A stretch of 17,121 bases of DNA from NCBI GenBank assembly GCA_002490525.1, contig DKUE01000039.1, positions 476 to 17,596 of the forward strand, written 5' to 3'. Below the pieces are notes generated by a model. It was not told the origin of the DNA. It did not search any database and saw only the letters and a program-made list of their open reading frames with translations. Origin of the DNA: Ruminococcaceae bacterium UBA7212. Its GTDB lineage: Bacteria > Bacillota > Clostridia > Oscillospirales > Acutalibacteraceae. The translations under genes were made by a program, and so were the position numbers. Each line of letters begins with the position of its first letter. The first letter of the stretch is position 1. Of the stretch, positions 4,976 through 12,726 are shown piece by piece.

Positions 4976-5971
4976 ATGGAATTTCTGACAAACGAGTTTA
5001 CATATAAATCCGCCTCGGGACTTTGTGATATTTTTGCCCAAAGCGCCGCGCCGACAGATTTCGGTTCGGTAAAAGGTGTAGTGCAAATCGCGCACGGTAT
5101 GGCAGAATATTCCAACCGCTACGCACGTTTTGCTATGGAGCTTTGCAAACACGGATACGCCGTTTACATCAATGACCATCTCGGACACGGCAGTTCTGTT
5201 GCAAATGCGGACGAGCTTGGATTTTTCGGTGATGACGGCCCTAACAGTTTAGTAGAAGATATGAAACAGCTGACCGATATTGCGCGGCAGGAATATCCGA
5301 ATGTACCGGTGTTTCTGTTTGGGCACAGTATGGGTTCTTTTCTTTCCCGCAAATATACGGCCAAATACGGTCACCAGTTAGACGGTGCTGTTTTTTGCGG
5401 CACAAGCGGCCCAAATCCCGCAGTCGGCATGGGTGTTTTGCTTGCAGACTATATTGTGAAGCACGAAGGCAATTTGCATCGCTCCGCATTTTTAGACAAT
5501 ATGGCATTCGGCACATACAATAAAAAGACTGCAAAAAACACCAAATTCGATTGGCTTTCCCGCGATGAAAAAGAGGTTGAAAAGTATATTCAGGATGAAA
5601 ACTGCGGATTTCTGTTTACTGCCGCAGGCTTTAAGACGCTGTTTTCCGTTTTGAAAGAGGTTTCTGCAAAGCTGTGGTACAAAACCGTACCGACCCAGTT
5701 GCAGGTTTTGCTGATTGCGGGCGATAAGGATCCTGTCGGCGAATACGGCAAAGGCGTGACGGAGGTTTACGAAACACTGCGAAAAACCGGGCACACCAAT
5801 ACCGTGATGAAACTGTATCCCGAGGCGCGGCATGAGCTTTTGAACGAGCTGAACCGCGATGAGGTTACGCAAGATGTTATCGGCTGGCTGGACGCACGCG
5901 TAGAGGCATGGCAGAAACCTGCCAGTTCCACTGTCCATGCAGTCAGTAAAGACACCGCAGGCAAGGAATAA
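4976..5971 (+). CDS. Alpha/beta hydrolase, monoacylglycerol lipase / lysophospholipase type
   Basis: A 331-residue cytosolic serine hydrolase of the Hydrolase_4 (serine aminopeptidase S33) group, related to PldB/monoglyceride lipases; it probably cleaves acyl esters of glycerol or lysophospholipids. The oxyanion region is AHGMAEYS at about residues 39-46. The nucleophile elbow is GHSMGS with Ser118, the acid is most likely Asp252 (GDKDPVG), and the base is His286 (ARHELLNE). There is no signal peptide. I start at ATG 4976 because CGGAG lies 7 nt upstream; the open frame reaches back to 4892 but without a ribosome site. It stands alone between the tRNA and the purine operon, with a palindromic candidate operator in its 5' region. 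The exact substrate cannot be told from sequence. Confidence 0.88.
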   Translation: MEFLTNEFTYKSASGLCDIFAQSAAPTDFGSVKGVVQIAHGMAEYSNRYARFAMELCKHGYAVYINDHLGHGSSVANADELGFFGDDGPNSLVEDMKQLTDIARQEYPNVPVFLFGHSMGSFLSRKYTAKYGHQLDGAVFCGTSGPNPAVGMGVLLADYIVKHEGNLHRSAFLDNMAFGTYNKKTAKNTKFDWLSRDEKEVEKYIQDENCGFLFTAAGFKTLFSVLKEVSAKLWYKTVPTQLQVLLIAGDKDPVGEYGKGVTEVYETLRKTGHTNTVMKLYPEARHELLNELNRDEVTQDVIGWLDARVEAWQKPASSTVHAVSKDTAGKE

Positions 5972-5989
5972 GATATTGTCATATTTCAC

Positions 5990-6014
5990 AAAGCAAACCA
6001 ACAAATTTTGCTTT
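5990..6014 (+). terminator. Weak stem-loop after the hydrolase gene
   Basis: AAAGCAAA (5990-5997) pairs with TTTGCTTT (6007-6014), an AT-rich 8-bp stem 19 nt after the stop codon. It is followed only by AGTTGTT, so termination would be weak. It is the only terminator candidate close to the hydrolase gene. Confidence 0.35.
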
Positions 6015-6057
6015 AGTTGTTAATCCCGCCAATCTTGTTGTTTCGCGGTTTTTCCTC

Positions 6058-6086
6058 TTGATTTTCCCTATTAAAATAAGTAAAAT
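6058..6086 (+). promoter_or_regulatory. Probable purine operon promoter
   Basis: TTGATT (6058-6063), a 17-nt spacer and TAAAAT (6081-6086) predict a transcript starting near 6093. This is 250 nt upstream of purE and upstream of both the leader ORF and the terminator at 6252. I found no better promoter between that terminator and purE, so the operon probably depends on read-through. Confidence 0.55.
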
Positions 6087-6127
6087 ATATAGGTAATATT
6101 CAAATGTATATTTCGGAGGAAACAGCT

Positions 6128-6265
6128 TTGGTATATTCGGAAATGCACGGCTTAAAAAATGTCCATGCCTTGCCGCCTCGTTATAATTTTGTGCGGAATT
6201 CCGAAATGCAGTGCGCAAAAAAAACAATTGCAGGAAACAAATCTGTCTTATACGGCGTAGTGTAA
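6128..6265 (+). CDS. 45-codon leader ORF ahead of the purine operon
   Basis: A TTG-started ORF with the strong site CGGAGGA (6114-6120) 7 nt upstream. Its predicted product starts MVYSEMHGLKNVHALPPRYN and ends KSVLYGVV. The stop codon (6263-6265) falls in the loop of the terminator hairpin at 6252-6275. A ribosome finishing this ORF would therefore cover the left arm and prevent the hairpin from forming, which is the logic of translation-coupled attenuation. Within the leader, TTCGGAA (6136-6142) can pair with TTCCGAA (6199-6205) and GCAC (6145-6148) with GTGC (6191-6194). No run of one codon points to a sensed amino acid. A chance ORF inside a structured leader is the main alternative. Confidence 0.45.
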   Translation: MVYSEMHGLKNVHALPPRYNFVRNSEMQCAKKTIAGNKSVLYGVV

Positions 6266-6279
6266 CCTACGCCGTTTTT
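6252..6279 (+). terminator. Intrinsic terminator / attenuator upstream of purE
   Basis: A perfect 9-bp GC-rich stem, ACGGCGTAG (6252-6260) with CTACGCCGT (6267-6275), with a 6-nt loop, followed by TTTT (6276-6279). It overlaps the last four codons and the stop of the leader ORF and precedes purE by 62 nt. Downstream of the only credible promoter, it should act as an attenuator. Confidence 0.85.
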
Positions 6280-6341
6280 GTATTTTAAAATCCCGCCCTG
6301 TAAACACGATTGCGGCGGTAAAAGTTTGCGAGGTAGAAGTT

Positions 6342-6833
6342 ATGAAAAAAGTTGCCATTATTATGGGGTCTGACAGCGATTTGCCCATCGCCGAAAAAGC
6401 AGCGGCACAGCTGCGCGAATTGGAAATCCCCTTTGAAGTGCATGTCATGTCTGCGCACCGCACACCCGATGAAGCATGCAATTTTGCGAAAGGTGCGAAA
6501 GCGAACGGCTTCGGTGTGCTCATTTCCATTGCAGGCATGGCGGCGCACTTAGGCGGTGTACTTGCGGCAAATACCACTTTGCCGATTATCGGCGTTCCCG
6601 GTAAATCCTCGTTTGAAGGCTTGGACGCACTGCTCGCCACCGTACAGATGCCCTCGGGTATTCCCGTTGCGACCGTTGCAGTAAACGGCTCTAAAAACGC
6701 GGCAATTCTTGCGGCACAGATGCTGGCGCTTGGCGATGCGGATTTAGATACCAAGCTTGTTGCCATGCGCGCAAAAATGGCAGATGAAGTCCGCGCAAAG
6801 GACGCTAAAATCTCGGCACAGTTCGCCGAATAA
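6342..6833 (+). CDS. purE: N5-carboxyaminoimidazole ribonucleotide mutase
   Basis: Class I PurE rearranges N5-CAIR to CAIR in de novo purine synthesis. The 163-residue length is usual. Visible motifs are GSDSD (9-13), which binds the substrate phosphate, SAHRTP (37-42) with the catalytic His39, AGMAAHLGG (64-72), and the MPSGIPVATV strand further on. The AAHL form of the third motif points to the class I mutase rather than the class II carboxylase. The start is supported by GAGG at 6330-6333. It is the first gene of the operon, 42 nt before purC. Class I PurE normally works with PurK, which is not in this window; PurK must be elsewhere or N5-CAIR must form without it. Confidence 0.96.
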   Translation: MKKVAIIMGSDSDLPIAEKAAAQLRELEIPFEVHVMSAHRTPDEACNFAKGAKANGFGVLISIAGMAAHLGGVLAANTTLPIIGVPGKSSFEGLDALLATVQMPSGIPVATVAVNGSKNAAILAAQMLALGDADLDTKLVAMRAKMADEVRAKDAKISAQFAE

Positions 6834-6875
6834 AAATTCACTAAAACTGAAAGTAAAGATAAAGGAGAACACAAC

Positions 6876-7586
6876 ATGGAAAAATTAGAGCAGCTTTATG
6901 AAGGTAAAGCAAAAAAGGTATTTAAAACCGATGACCCTGAGCTTTTGATTGTCGATTACAAAGACGACGCCACCGCATTCAACGGCGAAAAAAAAGGCAC
7001 CATTATGGGCAAGGGCGTTGTAAATAACCGTATGACGAATCATGTATTCGCCGAATTGGAAAAGGCGGGCGTCCCCACCCATTTGGTCAAGGAGCTTTCC
7101 GACCGTGAAACGCTGGTAAAAAAAGTTTCTATTGTCCCGTTGGAGGTTATCGTCCGCAATGTGGCGGCAGGCAGTTTCTCCAAACGCATGGGTGTCGAAG
7201 AAGGTACACAGCTACTTTGCCCGATTCTCGAATTCAGCTACAAAAACGATGACCTCGGTGACCCGTTCATCAACGACGATTACGCCCTGGCACTCGGGCT
7301 TGCAACCGCTGAAGAAATCGCTACGATTAAAGACTACACCCGCAAGGTAAACGAATTCTTAAAAGAGTATTTCCTCGCAGCGGGCATGAAACTCATCGAC
7401 TTCAAAATTGAGTTCGGCAAGACTTCGGACGGCACAATCATTTTGGCAGATGAAATCTCTCCCGACACTTGCCGTTTGTGGGATGTAAACACCAACGAAA
7501 AGCTTGACAAAGACCGTTTTAGAAGAGATATGGGCAATGTTGAGGAAGCTTATAACGAGGTATTTAAGCGTCTGGGCTTGGCATAA
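6876..7586 (+). CDS. purC: SAICAR synthetase
   Basis: Joins CAIR and aspartate using ATP to give SAICAR in the cytosol. The 236-residue protein has the family features in order: N-terminal EGKAKKVFKTDD, then DYKDDATAFNG, the signature PLEVIVRNVAAGSFSKR at about residue 88, and the C-terminal LADEISPDTCRLWD. The start is fixed by AAGGAG (6862-6867), 8 nt upstream. It is followed by a 54-nt gap before purF containing a small hairpin over the purF ribosome site. Full length, no defects seen. Confidence 0.97.
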   Translation: MEKLEQLYEGKAKKVFKTDDPELLIVDYKDDATAFNGEKKGTIMGKGVVNNRMTNHVFAELEKAGVPTHLVKELSDRETLVKKVSIVPLEVIVRNVAAGSFSKRMGVEEGTQLLCPILEFSYKNDDLGDPFINDDYALALGLATAEEIATIKDYTRKVNEFLKEYFLAAGMKLIDFKIEFGKTSDGTIILADEISPDTCRLWDVNTNEKLDKDRFRRDMGNVEEAYNEVFKRLGLA

Positions 7587-7610
7587 GTTGACCTTAACCA
7601 TAACCCTCTC

Positions 7611-7634
7611 GCCTCTGACAAACAGAAAAGAGGC
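7611..7634 (+). promoter_or_regulatory. Hairpin covering the purF ribosome binding site
   Basis: GCCTCT (7611-7616) pairs with AGAGGC (7629-7634). The right arm contains AGAGG, the only purF Shine-Dalgarno candidate (7 nt before the ATG). The 6-bp stem with a 12-nt loop could moderate purF translation or be opened by ribosomes leaving purC. Confidence 0.45.
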
Positions 7635-7640
7635 AAAAGC

Positions 7641-9080
7641 ATGTTTGACAGCATTCATGAGGAGTGCGGCGTATTCGGTATATACAGCGAGACGGCAACG
7701 GATGTTGCCGTCAGCGCGTATTATGCACTGTATGCGCTTCAGCACCGCGGGCAGGAAAGCTGCGGTATCGCCGTAAACGATGACGGCGTTATTACCTGCC
7801 ATAAAGGTGCAGGACTGGTAAATGAGGTATTGAAGCAAGAGGAACTCAACGCGTTGGGAATGGGTCGAATGGCAGTCGGGCATGTGCGCTACGGCACCAC
7901 AGGTGCAGGCGGTATTTCCAATGCACAGCCGATGGTTGTAAACCACATTAAAGGCGGTATGGCATTGGCGCACAACGGCAACCTGACCAATGCCGCCGAG
8001 CTGCGGCGTGCACTCGAGATGAATGGCTCGATTTTCCACTCCACCAGTGACACAGAGGTCATCTCCTACATCATCACAAAGGAGCGCATTGCCGCGCCGT
8101 CCATTGAAGCGGCGGTCTTTTCGGCAATGTACCGTCTGAAGGGTGCATATTCCTTAGTGATTATGTCTCCTTCCAAGCTGATTGCGGTACGTGACCCGCA
8201 GGGCTTTCGTCCTTTGTGTATCGGCAAAAAAGATGGGCAAATTTTGTTTGCCTCAGAAACCTGTGCACTCCACACTTTAGGTGCGGAATACATCCGCGAT
8301 GTACGCCCCGGTGAGATTGTGGTTGCGGGCAGACACGGTATGCGCTCCATCGAGGGACACTGTACAGACGGCAAAAAATCTCTTTGTGTGTTTGAATACA
8401 TCTATTTTGCGCGTCCCGACTCTGAAATTGAAGGCTGTTCGGTACATCTTGCCCGCAAAAAAGCCGGTGCATTCTTAGCACGGCAACATCCCGTCAAGGC
8501 GGATGTCGTGGTCGGCGTACCCGATTCGGGGATCGACGCGGCAATCGGTTATGCGGAAGAATCGGGCATTCCTTACGGACTCGGGTTTATCAAAAATAAG
8601 TATATCGGGCGTTCATTTATTCAGCCGACACAGGCACAGCGCGAAAGCGATGTCCGCATTAAGCTGAATGTTGTGCCCTCTACAGTAAAAGGCAAACGGG
8701 TTGTCTTGATTGATGATTCGATTGTACGCGGCACCACCTCTGCCCGTATTGTCAAACAGCTTCGCGATGCGGGTGCCCGTGAAGTGCATGTCCGCGTTTC
8801 CGCGCCGCCGTTTCGGCATCCGTGCTATTTCGGCGTAGATATTGATTCCCCGTACAATTTAATTGCAAACCATCACTCCTTAGAGGAAATTTGTAAAATT
8901 ATCGGTGCAGATTCCCTCGGCTATTTAAGCGTGGACAGTGTCCGTCACTTGGCAGATGGCTGTCCTTTGGACTTCTGCACGGCGTGCTTTAACGGGGAAT
9001 ACCCTGTAGAGCCGCCGAAAGAAAATGCAAAATCAAAATTTGAAACGAAAATCAGTGAGAAGAAATCAGGAGGCGACTAA
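7641..9080 (+). CDS. purF: Amidophosphoribosyltransferase (iron-sulfur type)
   Basis: Catalyses the committed step: PRPP plus glutamine to 5-phosphoribosylamine. The 479-residue protein has the N-terminal nucleophile motif EECGVFGI with Cys9, implying removal of an eight-residue propeptide (MFDSIHEE) as in Bacillus-type PurF. The glutaminase domain is followed by a phosphoribosyltransferase domain with the PRPP loop VVLIDDSIVRGTTS. Four cysteines sit where the Bacillus enzyme binds its 4Fe-4S cluster: Cys249 (SLCVFEY), Cys395 (HPCYFG), Cys446 and Cys449 (CTAC). The cluster makes the enzyme oxygen sensitive, which fits an anaerobe. The tail (PPKENAKSKFETK) is poorly conserved. The purM ribosome site lies inside its last codons. 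Confidence 0.97.
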   Translation: MFDSIHEECGVFGIYSETATDVAVSAYYALYALQHRGQESCGIAVNDDGVITCHKGAGLVNEVLKQEELNALGMGRMAVGHVRYGTTGAGGISNAQPMVVNHIKGGMALAHNGNLTNAAELRRALEMNGSIFHSTSDTEVISYIITKERIAAPSIEAAVFSAMYRLKGAYSLVIMSPSKLIAVRDPQGFRPLCIGKKDGQILFASETCALHTLGAEYIRDVRPGEIVVAGRHGMRSIEGHCTDGKKSLCVFEYIYFARPDSEIEGCSVHLARKKAGAFLARQHPVKADVVVGVPDSGIDAAIGYAEESGIPYGLGFIKNKYIGRSFIQPTQAQRESDVRIKLNVVPSTVKGKRVVLIDDSIVRGTTSARIVKQLRDAGAREVHVRVSAPPFRHPCYFGVDIDSPYNLIANHHSLEEICKIIGADSLGYLSVDSVRHLADGCPLDFCTACFNGEYPVEPPKENAKSKFETKISEKKSGGD

Positions 9081-9084
9081 ACCT

Positions 9085-10122
9085 ATGGAAAGCAGTTTTT
9101 CGGAAAGCTACAAGGCGGCAGGCGTAGATATTACCGCCGGCTACAAATCGGTTGAACTGATGAAACAACACATTAAACGAACCATCACGGACGGATGTGT
9201 TTCGGACATCGGCGGGTTCGGCGGACTTTTCATGCCGAATCTCGCAGGTATGAAAAATCCCGTACTCGTCAGCGGTACCGACGGCGTCGGCACAAAACTC
9301 AAAATTGCCATGCTGCTTGATAAGCATGATACCATTGGCATAGACTGCGTAGCCATGTGCGTCAACGATGTCATTTGCTGCGGCGCAAAGCCGCTGTTTT
9401 TCCTGGACTATATCGCCTGCGGCAAAAATATTCCCGAAAAGATTGCGGAAATCGTTGCAGGCGTATCGGAAGGTTGCGTGCAGGCAGGCTGTGCACTTAT
9501 CGGCGGTGAAACCGCCGAGCATCCCGGCATGATGGCGGAAGAGGACTATGACCTCGCAGGGTTCACTGTCGGTATCGTTGACCGTGATAAGGTTTTTGAT
9601 AACAAAACGGTAAAATCGGGTGATGCTGTTATCGCTTTGCCCTCCACAGGCGTACACTCCAACGGCTTTTCGCTTGTCCGTAAGGTATTTGATGTCGAAA
9701 ACAAAGACATTAACGTCTATTCTGACGAGCTCGGCAAAACCGTCGGCGAGGCACTTTTGACACCGACTAAAATTTATGTAAAGCCCGTACTCGCGCTTGC
9801 AGAAAAGGTCAGCATTAAGGCAGTCTCCCACATCACGGGCGGCGGTTTCTACGAAAACATTCCGAGAAGCATTCCCGATGGATTCACCGCAAAAATCGAC
9901 CGCGCCGCGCTTCGGATTCTCCCGATTTTCGATTTACTGCAAAAAACGGGCAACATTCCCGAACGCGACATGTTCAACACCTACAATATGGGCGTCGGTA
10001 TGAGCCTGGTTGTTGCGGCAGACAAGGCAGACGAAGCACTCCGTATTCTTAAGGCAAACGGTGAGGACGCATATCTCATCGGCGAAATTGCCGAGGGCGG
10101 CACAGGTGTGGTGATTGCATAA
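9085..10122 (+). CDS. purM: AIR synthetase (phosphoribosylformylglycinamidine cyclo-ligase)
   Basis: Closes the imidazole ring of FGAM using ATP to give AIR. I start at ATG 9085, giving 345 residues, the usual PurM length and N-terminus (SFSESYKAAGVDITAGYKSV). The AGGAGG at 9068-9073 lies 11 nt upstream, inside the end of purF. The frame is open back to 9025, but that would add 20 residues unlike PurM. Motifs: SGTDGVGTK (63-71), IGGETAEHPG (about 139-148) and ITGGGFYENIPR in the C-terminal half. Its stop overlaps the purN start by one base (TAATG), so the two are translationally coupled. Confidence 0.97.
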   Translation: MESSFSESYKAAGVDITAGYKSVELMKQHIKRTITDGCVSDIGGFGGLFMPNLAGMKNPVLVSGTDGVGTKLKIAMLLDKHDTIGIDCVAMCVNDVICCGAKPLFFLDYIACGKNIPEKIAEIVAGVSEGCVQAGCALIGGETAEHPGMMAEEDYDLAGFTVGIVDRDKVFDNKTVKSGDAVIALPSTGVHSNGFSLVRKVFDVENKDINVYSDELGKTVGEALLTPTKIYVKPVLALAEKVSIKAVSHITGGGFYENIPRSIPDGFTAKIDRAALRILPIFDLLQKTGNIPERDMFNTYNMGVGMSLVVAADKADEALRILKANGEDAYLIGEIAEGGTGVVIA

Positions 10123-10748
10123 TGAAAAATATTGTCGTATTGGTTTCGGGCGGCGGTACGAATTTGCAGGCACTCATAGACGCCGAAAGGCGCGGAGAAA
10201 TCCCGAACGGAAAAATCACCTGCGTCATTGCTTCTAACGCCGAAGCCTATGCGCTTACTCGCGCGAAACAGAATCATATTCAAACGCGCGTGCTTGTGCG
10301 CAAGGACTATGCAGACATCGCAGAGTATTCTGCCGCTATGGTCGAAGCACTGCGCGAGGAAAACGCCGACCTGGTAATTTACGCGGGCTTTATGACCATT
10401 TTGGACGAACAGGTCACAAAGGCATTCCCGTATCAAATGGTAAACGTGCACCCCGCATTGATTCCTTCCTTTTGCGGCAAAGGCTATTACGGTCTGCATG
10501 TGCACGAAGAGGTTTTAAAGCGCGGTGTGAAGCTGACGGGTGCAACCGTTCATTTTGTCACCGAGGTCTGCGACGGCGGTCCGATTATTATGCAGGCGGC
10601 TGTGCCTGTTTTGGAAAACGATACCCCTGAAGTTTTACAGCGGCGCGTCATGGAAGAATGCGAATGGAAGCTTTTGCCCAAGGCCGCAGCACTGTTCTGT
10701 GACGGCAAAATCACCGTAAAAGACGGTATTGTACATATTGATGATTGA
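10122..10748 (+). CDS. purN: GAR transformylase
   Basis: Transfers a formyl group from 10-formyl-tetrahydrofolate to glycinamide ribonucleotide. The 208-residue protein shows the phosphate-binding GGGTNLQALID (10-20) and the catalytic set Asn108 and His110 in VNVHPALIPS and Asp151 in TEVCDGGPII, matching the Asn/His/Asp of the E. coli enzyme. The usual SFPG after the His motif reads SFCG here. The start overlaps the purM stop by one base, and the end runs into the ribosome site of the PurO-like gene. Full length; no formate-dependent PurT is seen. Confidence 0.96.
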   Translation: MKNIVVLVSGGGTNLQALIDAERRGEIPNGKITCVIASNAEAYALTRAKQNHIQTRVLVRKDYADIAEYSAAMVEALREENADLVIYAGFMTILDEQVTKAFPYQMVNVHPALIPSFCGKGYYGLHVHEEVLKRGVKLTGATVHFVTEVCDGGPIIMQAAVPVLENDTPEVLQRRVMEECEWKLLPKAAALFCDGKITVKDGIVHIDD

Positions 10749-10761
10749 GGAAGTGTACCGA

Positions 10762-11475
10762 ATGAAAACATTGGATTTGAAAACGCTGTTATCCGAAAAT
10801 GCATATCCCGGACGCGGCATTGTGCTCGGCAAGAGTCCCGACGGCAAAAACGCTGTCATCGCCTATTTCATTATGGGCAGAAGTGTGAACTCCCGCAACC
10901 GCGTGTTTGAAGCCACGGCAGACGGCATCCGTACCAAAGCCTTTGACGAGTCAAAATTAACCGACCCGCATCTGATTATTTATTCCCCCGTACGTGTGCT
11001 CGGCAATAAGACGATTGTTACAAACGGTGACCAAACCGATACAATTTATGACGGGATGGACAACCAGCTAACCTTTGAACAGTCCTTACGCACCCGTGAA
11101 TATGAGGATGACGCGCCGAACTATACTCCCCGCATTTCGGGCATTGTGCATTTAGATAACGGTTCTATGCACTACGCCATGTCAATCCTCAAATCCGCAG
11201 ACGGCAATCCCGACAGCGTACACCGTTTCACCTTTGGCTATTCCAATCCCGTAAACGGCGAAGGGCATTTCATTCACACCTATATGGGCGATGGCAATCC
11301 GCTTCCCTCATTTGAAGGCGAGCCCGAAAAAATCACGGTGGAAAATGATATTGACGCATTTACGGATTTGCTTTGGAGCCATCTGAACGAAGACAACAAA
11401 GTGTCCTTATTCGTACGTTACATTGACCTGGAAAGCGGCAAGGCAACAGACCGCATTGTGAATAAAAATCAATAA
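10762..11475 (+). CDS. PurO-like IMP cyclohydrolase
   Basis: Predicted to close FAICAR to IMP, the last step of the pathway. The 237-residue protein resembles the archaeal-type IMP cyclohydrolase family (PurO, PF07826, by recall). N-terminal features are AYPGRGIVLG (14-23), AYFIMGRSVNSRNRVF (34-49) and a conserved region around NYTPRISG; HYAMSI and FGYSNP occur further on. I start at ATG 10762 because GAGGA (10747-10751) lies 10 nt upstream; the frame reaches back to 10729 inside purN. The next gene is an AICAR transformylase without the usual N-terminal MGS-type cyclohydrolase domain, so this gene supplies the missing activity. Such PurO-like proteins are known in some Clostridia. Confidence 0.85.
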   Translation: MKTLDLKTLLSENAYPGRGIVLGKSPDGKNAVIAYFIMGRSVNSRNRVFEATADGIRTKAFDESKLTDPHLIIYSPVRVLGNKTIVTNGDQTDTIYDGMDNQLTFEQSLRTREYEDDAPNYTPRISGIVHLDNGSMHYAMSILKSADGNPDSVHRFTFGYSNPVNGEGHFIHTYMGDGNPLPSFEGEPEKITVENDIDAFTDLLWSHLNEDNKVSLFVRYIDLESGKATDRIVNKNQ

Positions 11476-11487
11476 GGGGCGAAAACG

Positions 11488-12663
11488 ATGAAAGAATTAG
11501 AGTTAAAATACGGCTGCAACCCCAATCAAAAGCCGTCCAAAATTTTTATGCAGGGCGAAAAAGAACTGCCGATTACCGTTTTGAACGGCAAACCCGGTTA
11601 TATTAACTTCTTGGATGCATTTAACAGCTGGCAGTTGGTTAAGGAACTGAAAGCGGCTCTGGGGCTCCCCGCGGCGGCTTCTTTTAAACACGTCAGCCCT
11701 GCCGGTGCGGCAGTCGGCTTACCACTGTCGGATACGCTCAAAAAAATTTACTGGGTTGAGGATTTGGAACTCTCTCCCCTCGCCTGTGCCTATGCCAGAG
11801 CCAGAGGTGCGGACAGAATGTCCTCGTTCGGTGACTGGATTGCGCTTTCCGATGTGTGCGATGTACCGACGGCAAAATTGATTGCACGCGAGGTTTCAGA
11901 CGGCATCATTGCACCCGGCTATGAGGCGGAAGCTTTGGAAATTTTAAAGGGCAAGCGCAAGGGCGGTTACAATATTGTGCAAATCGACGCGGACTATATC
12001 CCCGCACCTGTCGAGCATAAGGATGTATTCGGCATCACCTTTGAACAGGGCAGAAATGAGCTGAAAATTGATGAAAGCTCTCTCCAAAATCTTGTGACGG
12101 AAAACAAGACCTTGTCGGACGACGCAAAACGCGACCTCGTGATTGCGCTCATTACGTTAAAATACACGCAGTCCAACTCCGTTTGCTACGCCAAAGACGG
12201 TCAGACCATCGGCGTCGGCGCGGGTCAGCAGTCGAGAATTCACTGCACGCGGCTTGCGGGCAACAAAGCGGATATTTGGCATCTTCGCCAGCATCCGAAG
12301 GTGTTGGCGCTGGATTTCATTGACACCATCGCCCGACCGAACCGCGACAATGCGATTGATGTTTACATTTCGGATGAATATGAGGACGTTATCGGTGACG
12401 GTATATGGCAGAATACCTTCAAAACCCGTCCCGAACCGCTGACGCGCGAAGAAAAGAAAGCGTGGCTTCGACAGTTCAACGATGTTTCCTTAGGTTCTGA
12501 CGCTTTCTTCCCGTTTGACGACAACATTGAACGCGCACGCCGCAGCGGTGTTTCGGCAATTGTACAGCCCGGCGGTTCGATTCGCGATGACATTGTCATT
12601 GACTGCTGCAACAAGCACGGCATTGCAATGGCATTCACAGGTATTCGCCTGTTTCACCACTAA
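11488..12663 (+). CDS. Stand-alone AICAR transformylase (PurH C-terminal domain type)
   Basis: Formylates AICAR with 10-formyl-tetrahydrofolate to give FAICAR. The 391-residue protein starts directly in the transformylase domain (LKYGCNPNQ at 6-14). It has the catalytic Lys67-His68 pair in ASFKHVSPAGAAVG, the folate-site region GAGQQSRIHCTRLAG, SDAFFPFDDN, and the closing VQPGGSIRDD. Fused PurH has about 510-520 residues with an N-terminal MGS-like domain of about 190 residues, absent here. It corresponds to the separate form sometimes called PurH2 or PurV. The start is fixed by AAGGGG at 11474-11479, which overlaps the stop of the PurO-like gene. It is followed by a GC-rich hairpin before purD. 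Confidence 0.93.
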   Translation: MKELELKYGCNPNQKPSKIFMQGEKELPITVLNGKPGYINFLDAFNSWQLVKELKAALGLPAAASFKHVSPAGAAVGLPLSDTLKKIYWVEDLELSPLACAYARARGADRMSSFGDWIALSDVCDVPTAKLIAREVSDGIIAPGYEAEALEILKGKRKGGYNIVQIDADYIPAPVEHKDVFGITFEQGRNELKIDESSLQNLVTENKTLSDDAKRDLVIALITLKYTQSNSVCYAKDGQTIGVGAGQQSRIHCTRLAGNKADIWHLRQHPKVLALDFIDTIARPNRDNAIDVYISDEYEDVIGDGIWQNTFKTRPEPLTREEKKAWLRQFNDVSLGSDAFFPFDDNIERARRSGVSAIVQPGGSIRDDIVIDCCNKHGIAMAFTGIRLFHH

Positions 12664-12670
12664 AAACAAT

Positions 12671-12695
12671 TCCGTCCTCTTTTGCAGGGGACGGA
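12671..12695 (+). promoter_or_regulatory. Hairpin between the AICAR transformylase gene and purD
   Basis: TCCGTCCTC (12671-12679) pairs with GGGGACGGA (12687-12695), 9 bp including one G-U pair, with a 7-nt loop, followed by TTTGG. It starts 8 nt after the stop codon. The short T stretch makes it a weak terminator or a transcript-stability element inside the operon. A TATAAT follows at 12706-12711, but a start there would leave a 5' leader too short to include the purD ribosome site. Confidence 0.5.
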
Positions 12696-12726
12696 TTTGG
12701 CATACTATAATATAAGAGGTACAGTT

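Noticed and set aside
5979..6227. 82-codon minus-strand ORF before purE
   Set aside because: No ribosome site and no recognisable motif. It is antisense to the leader region, whose plus-strand promoter, ribosome site and terminator form a coherent unit.
6093..6341. Known riboswitch (purine, PRPP, ZTP, tetrahydrofolate) or Bacillus-type PurR boxes in the purE leader
   Set aside because: The conserved cores I know for these elements are not present. The CGAA/TTCG bits in the leader lie downstream of the promoter and not as the usual pair near the -35.
7359..8039. Long minus-strand ORFs antisense to purC, purF, purM (e.g. 7359-8039 and 9052-9831)
   Set aside because: They are shadows of highly biased coding sequence on the other strand and match no family or ribosome site.
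12706..12711. Internal sigma-A promoter for purD
   Set aside because: The TATAAT is perfect, but the best -35 (TTGCAG at 12682) is poor and transcription would start inside the purD ribosome site.
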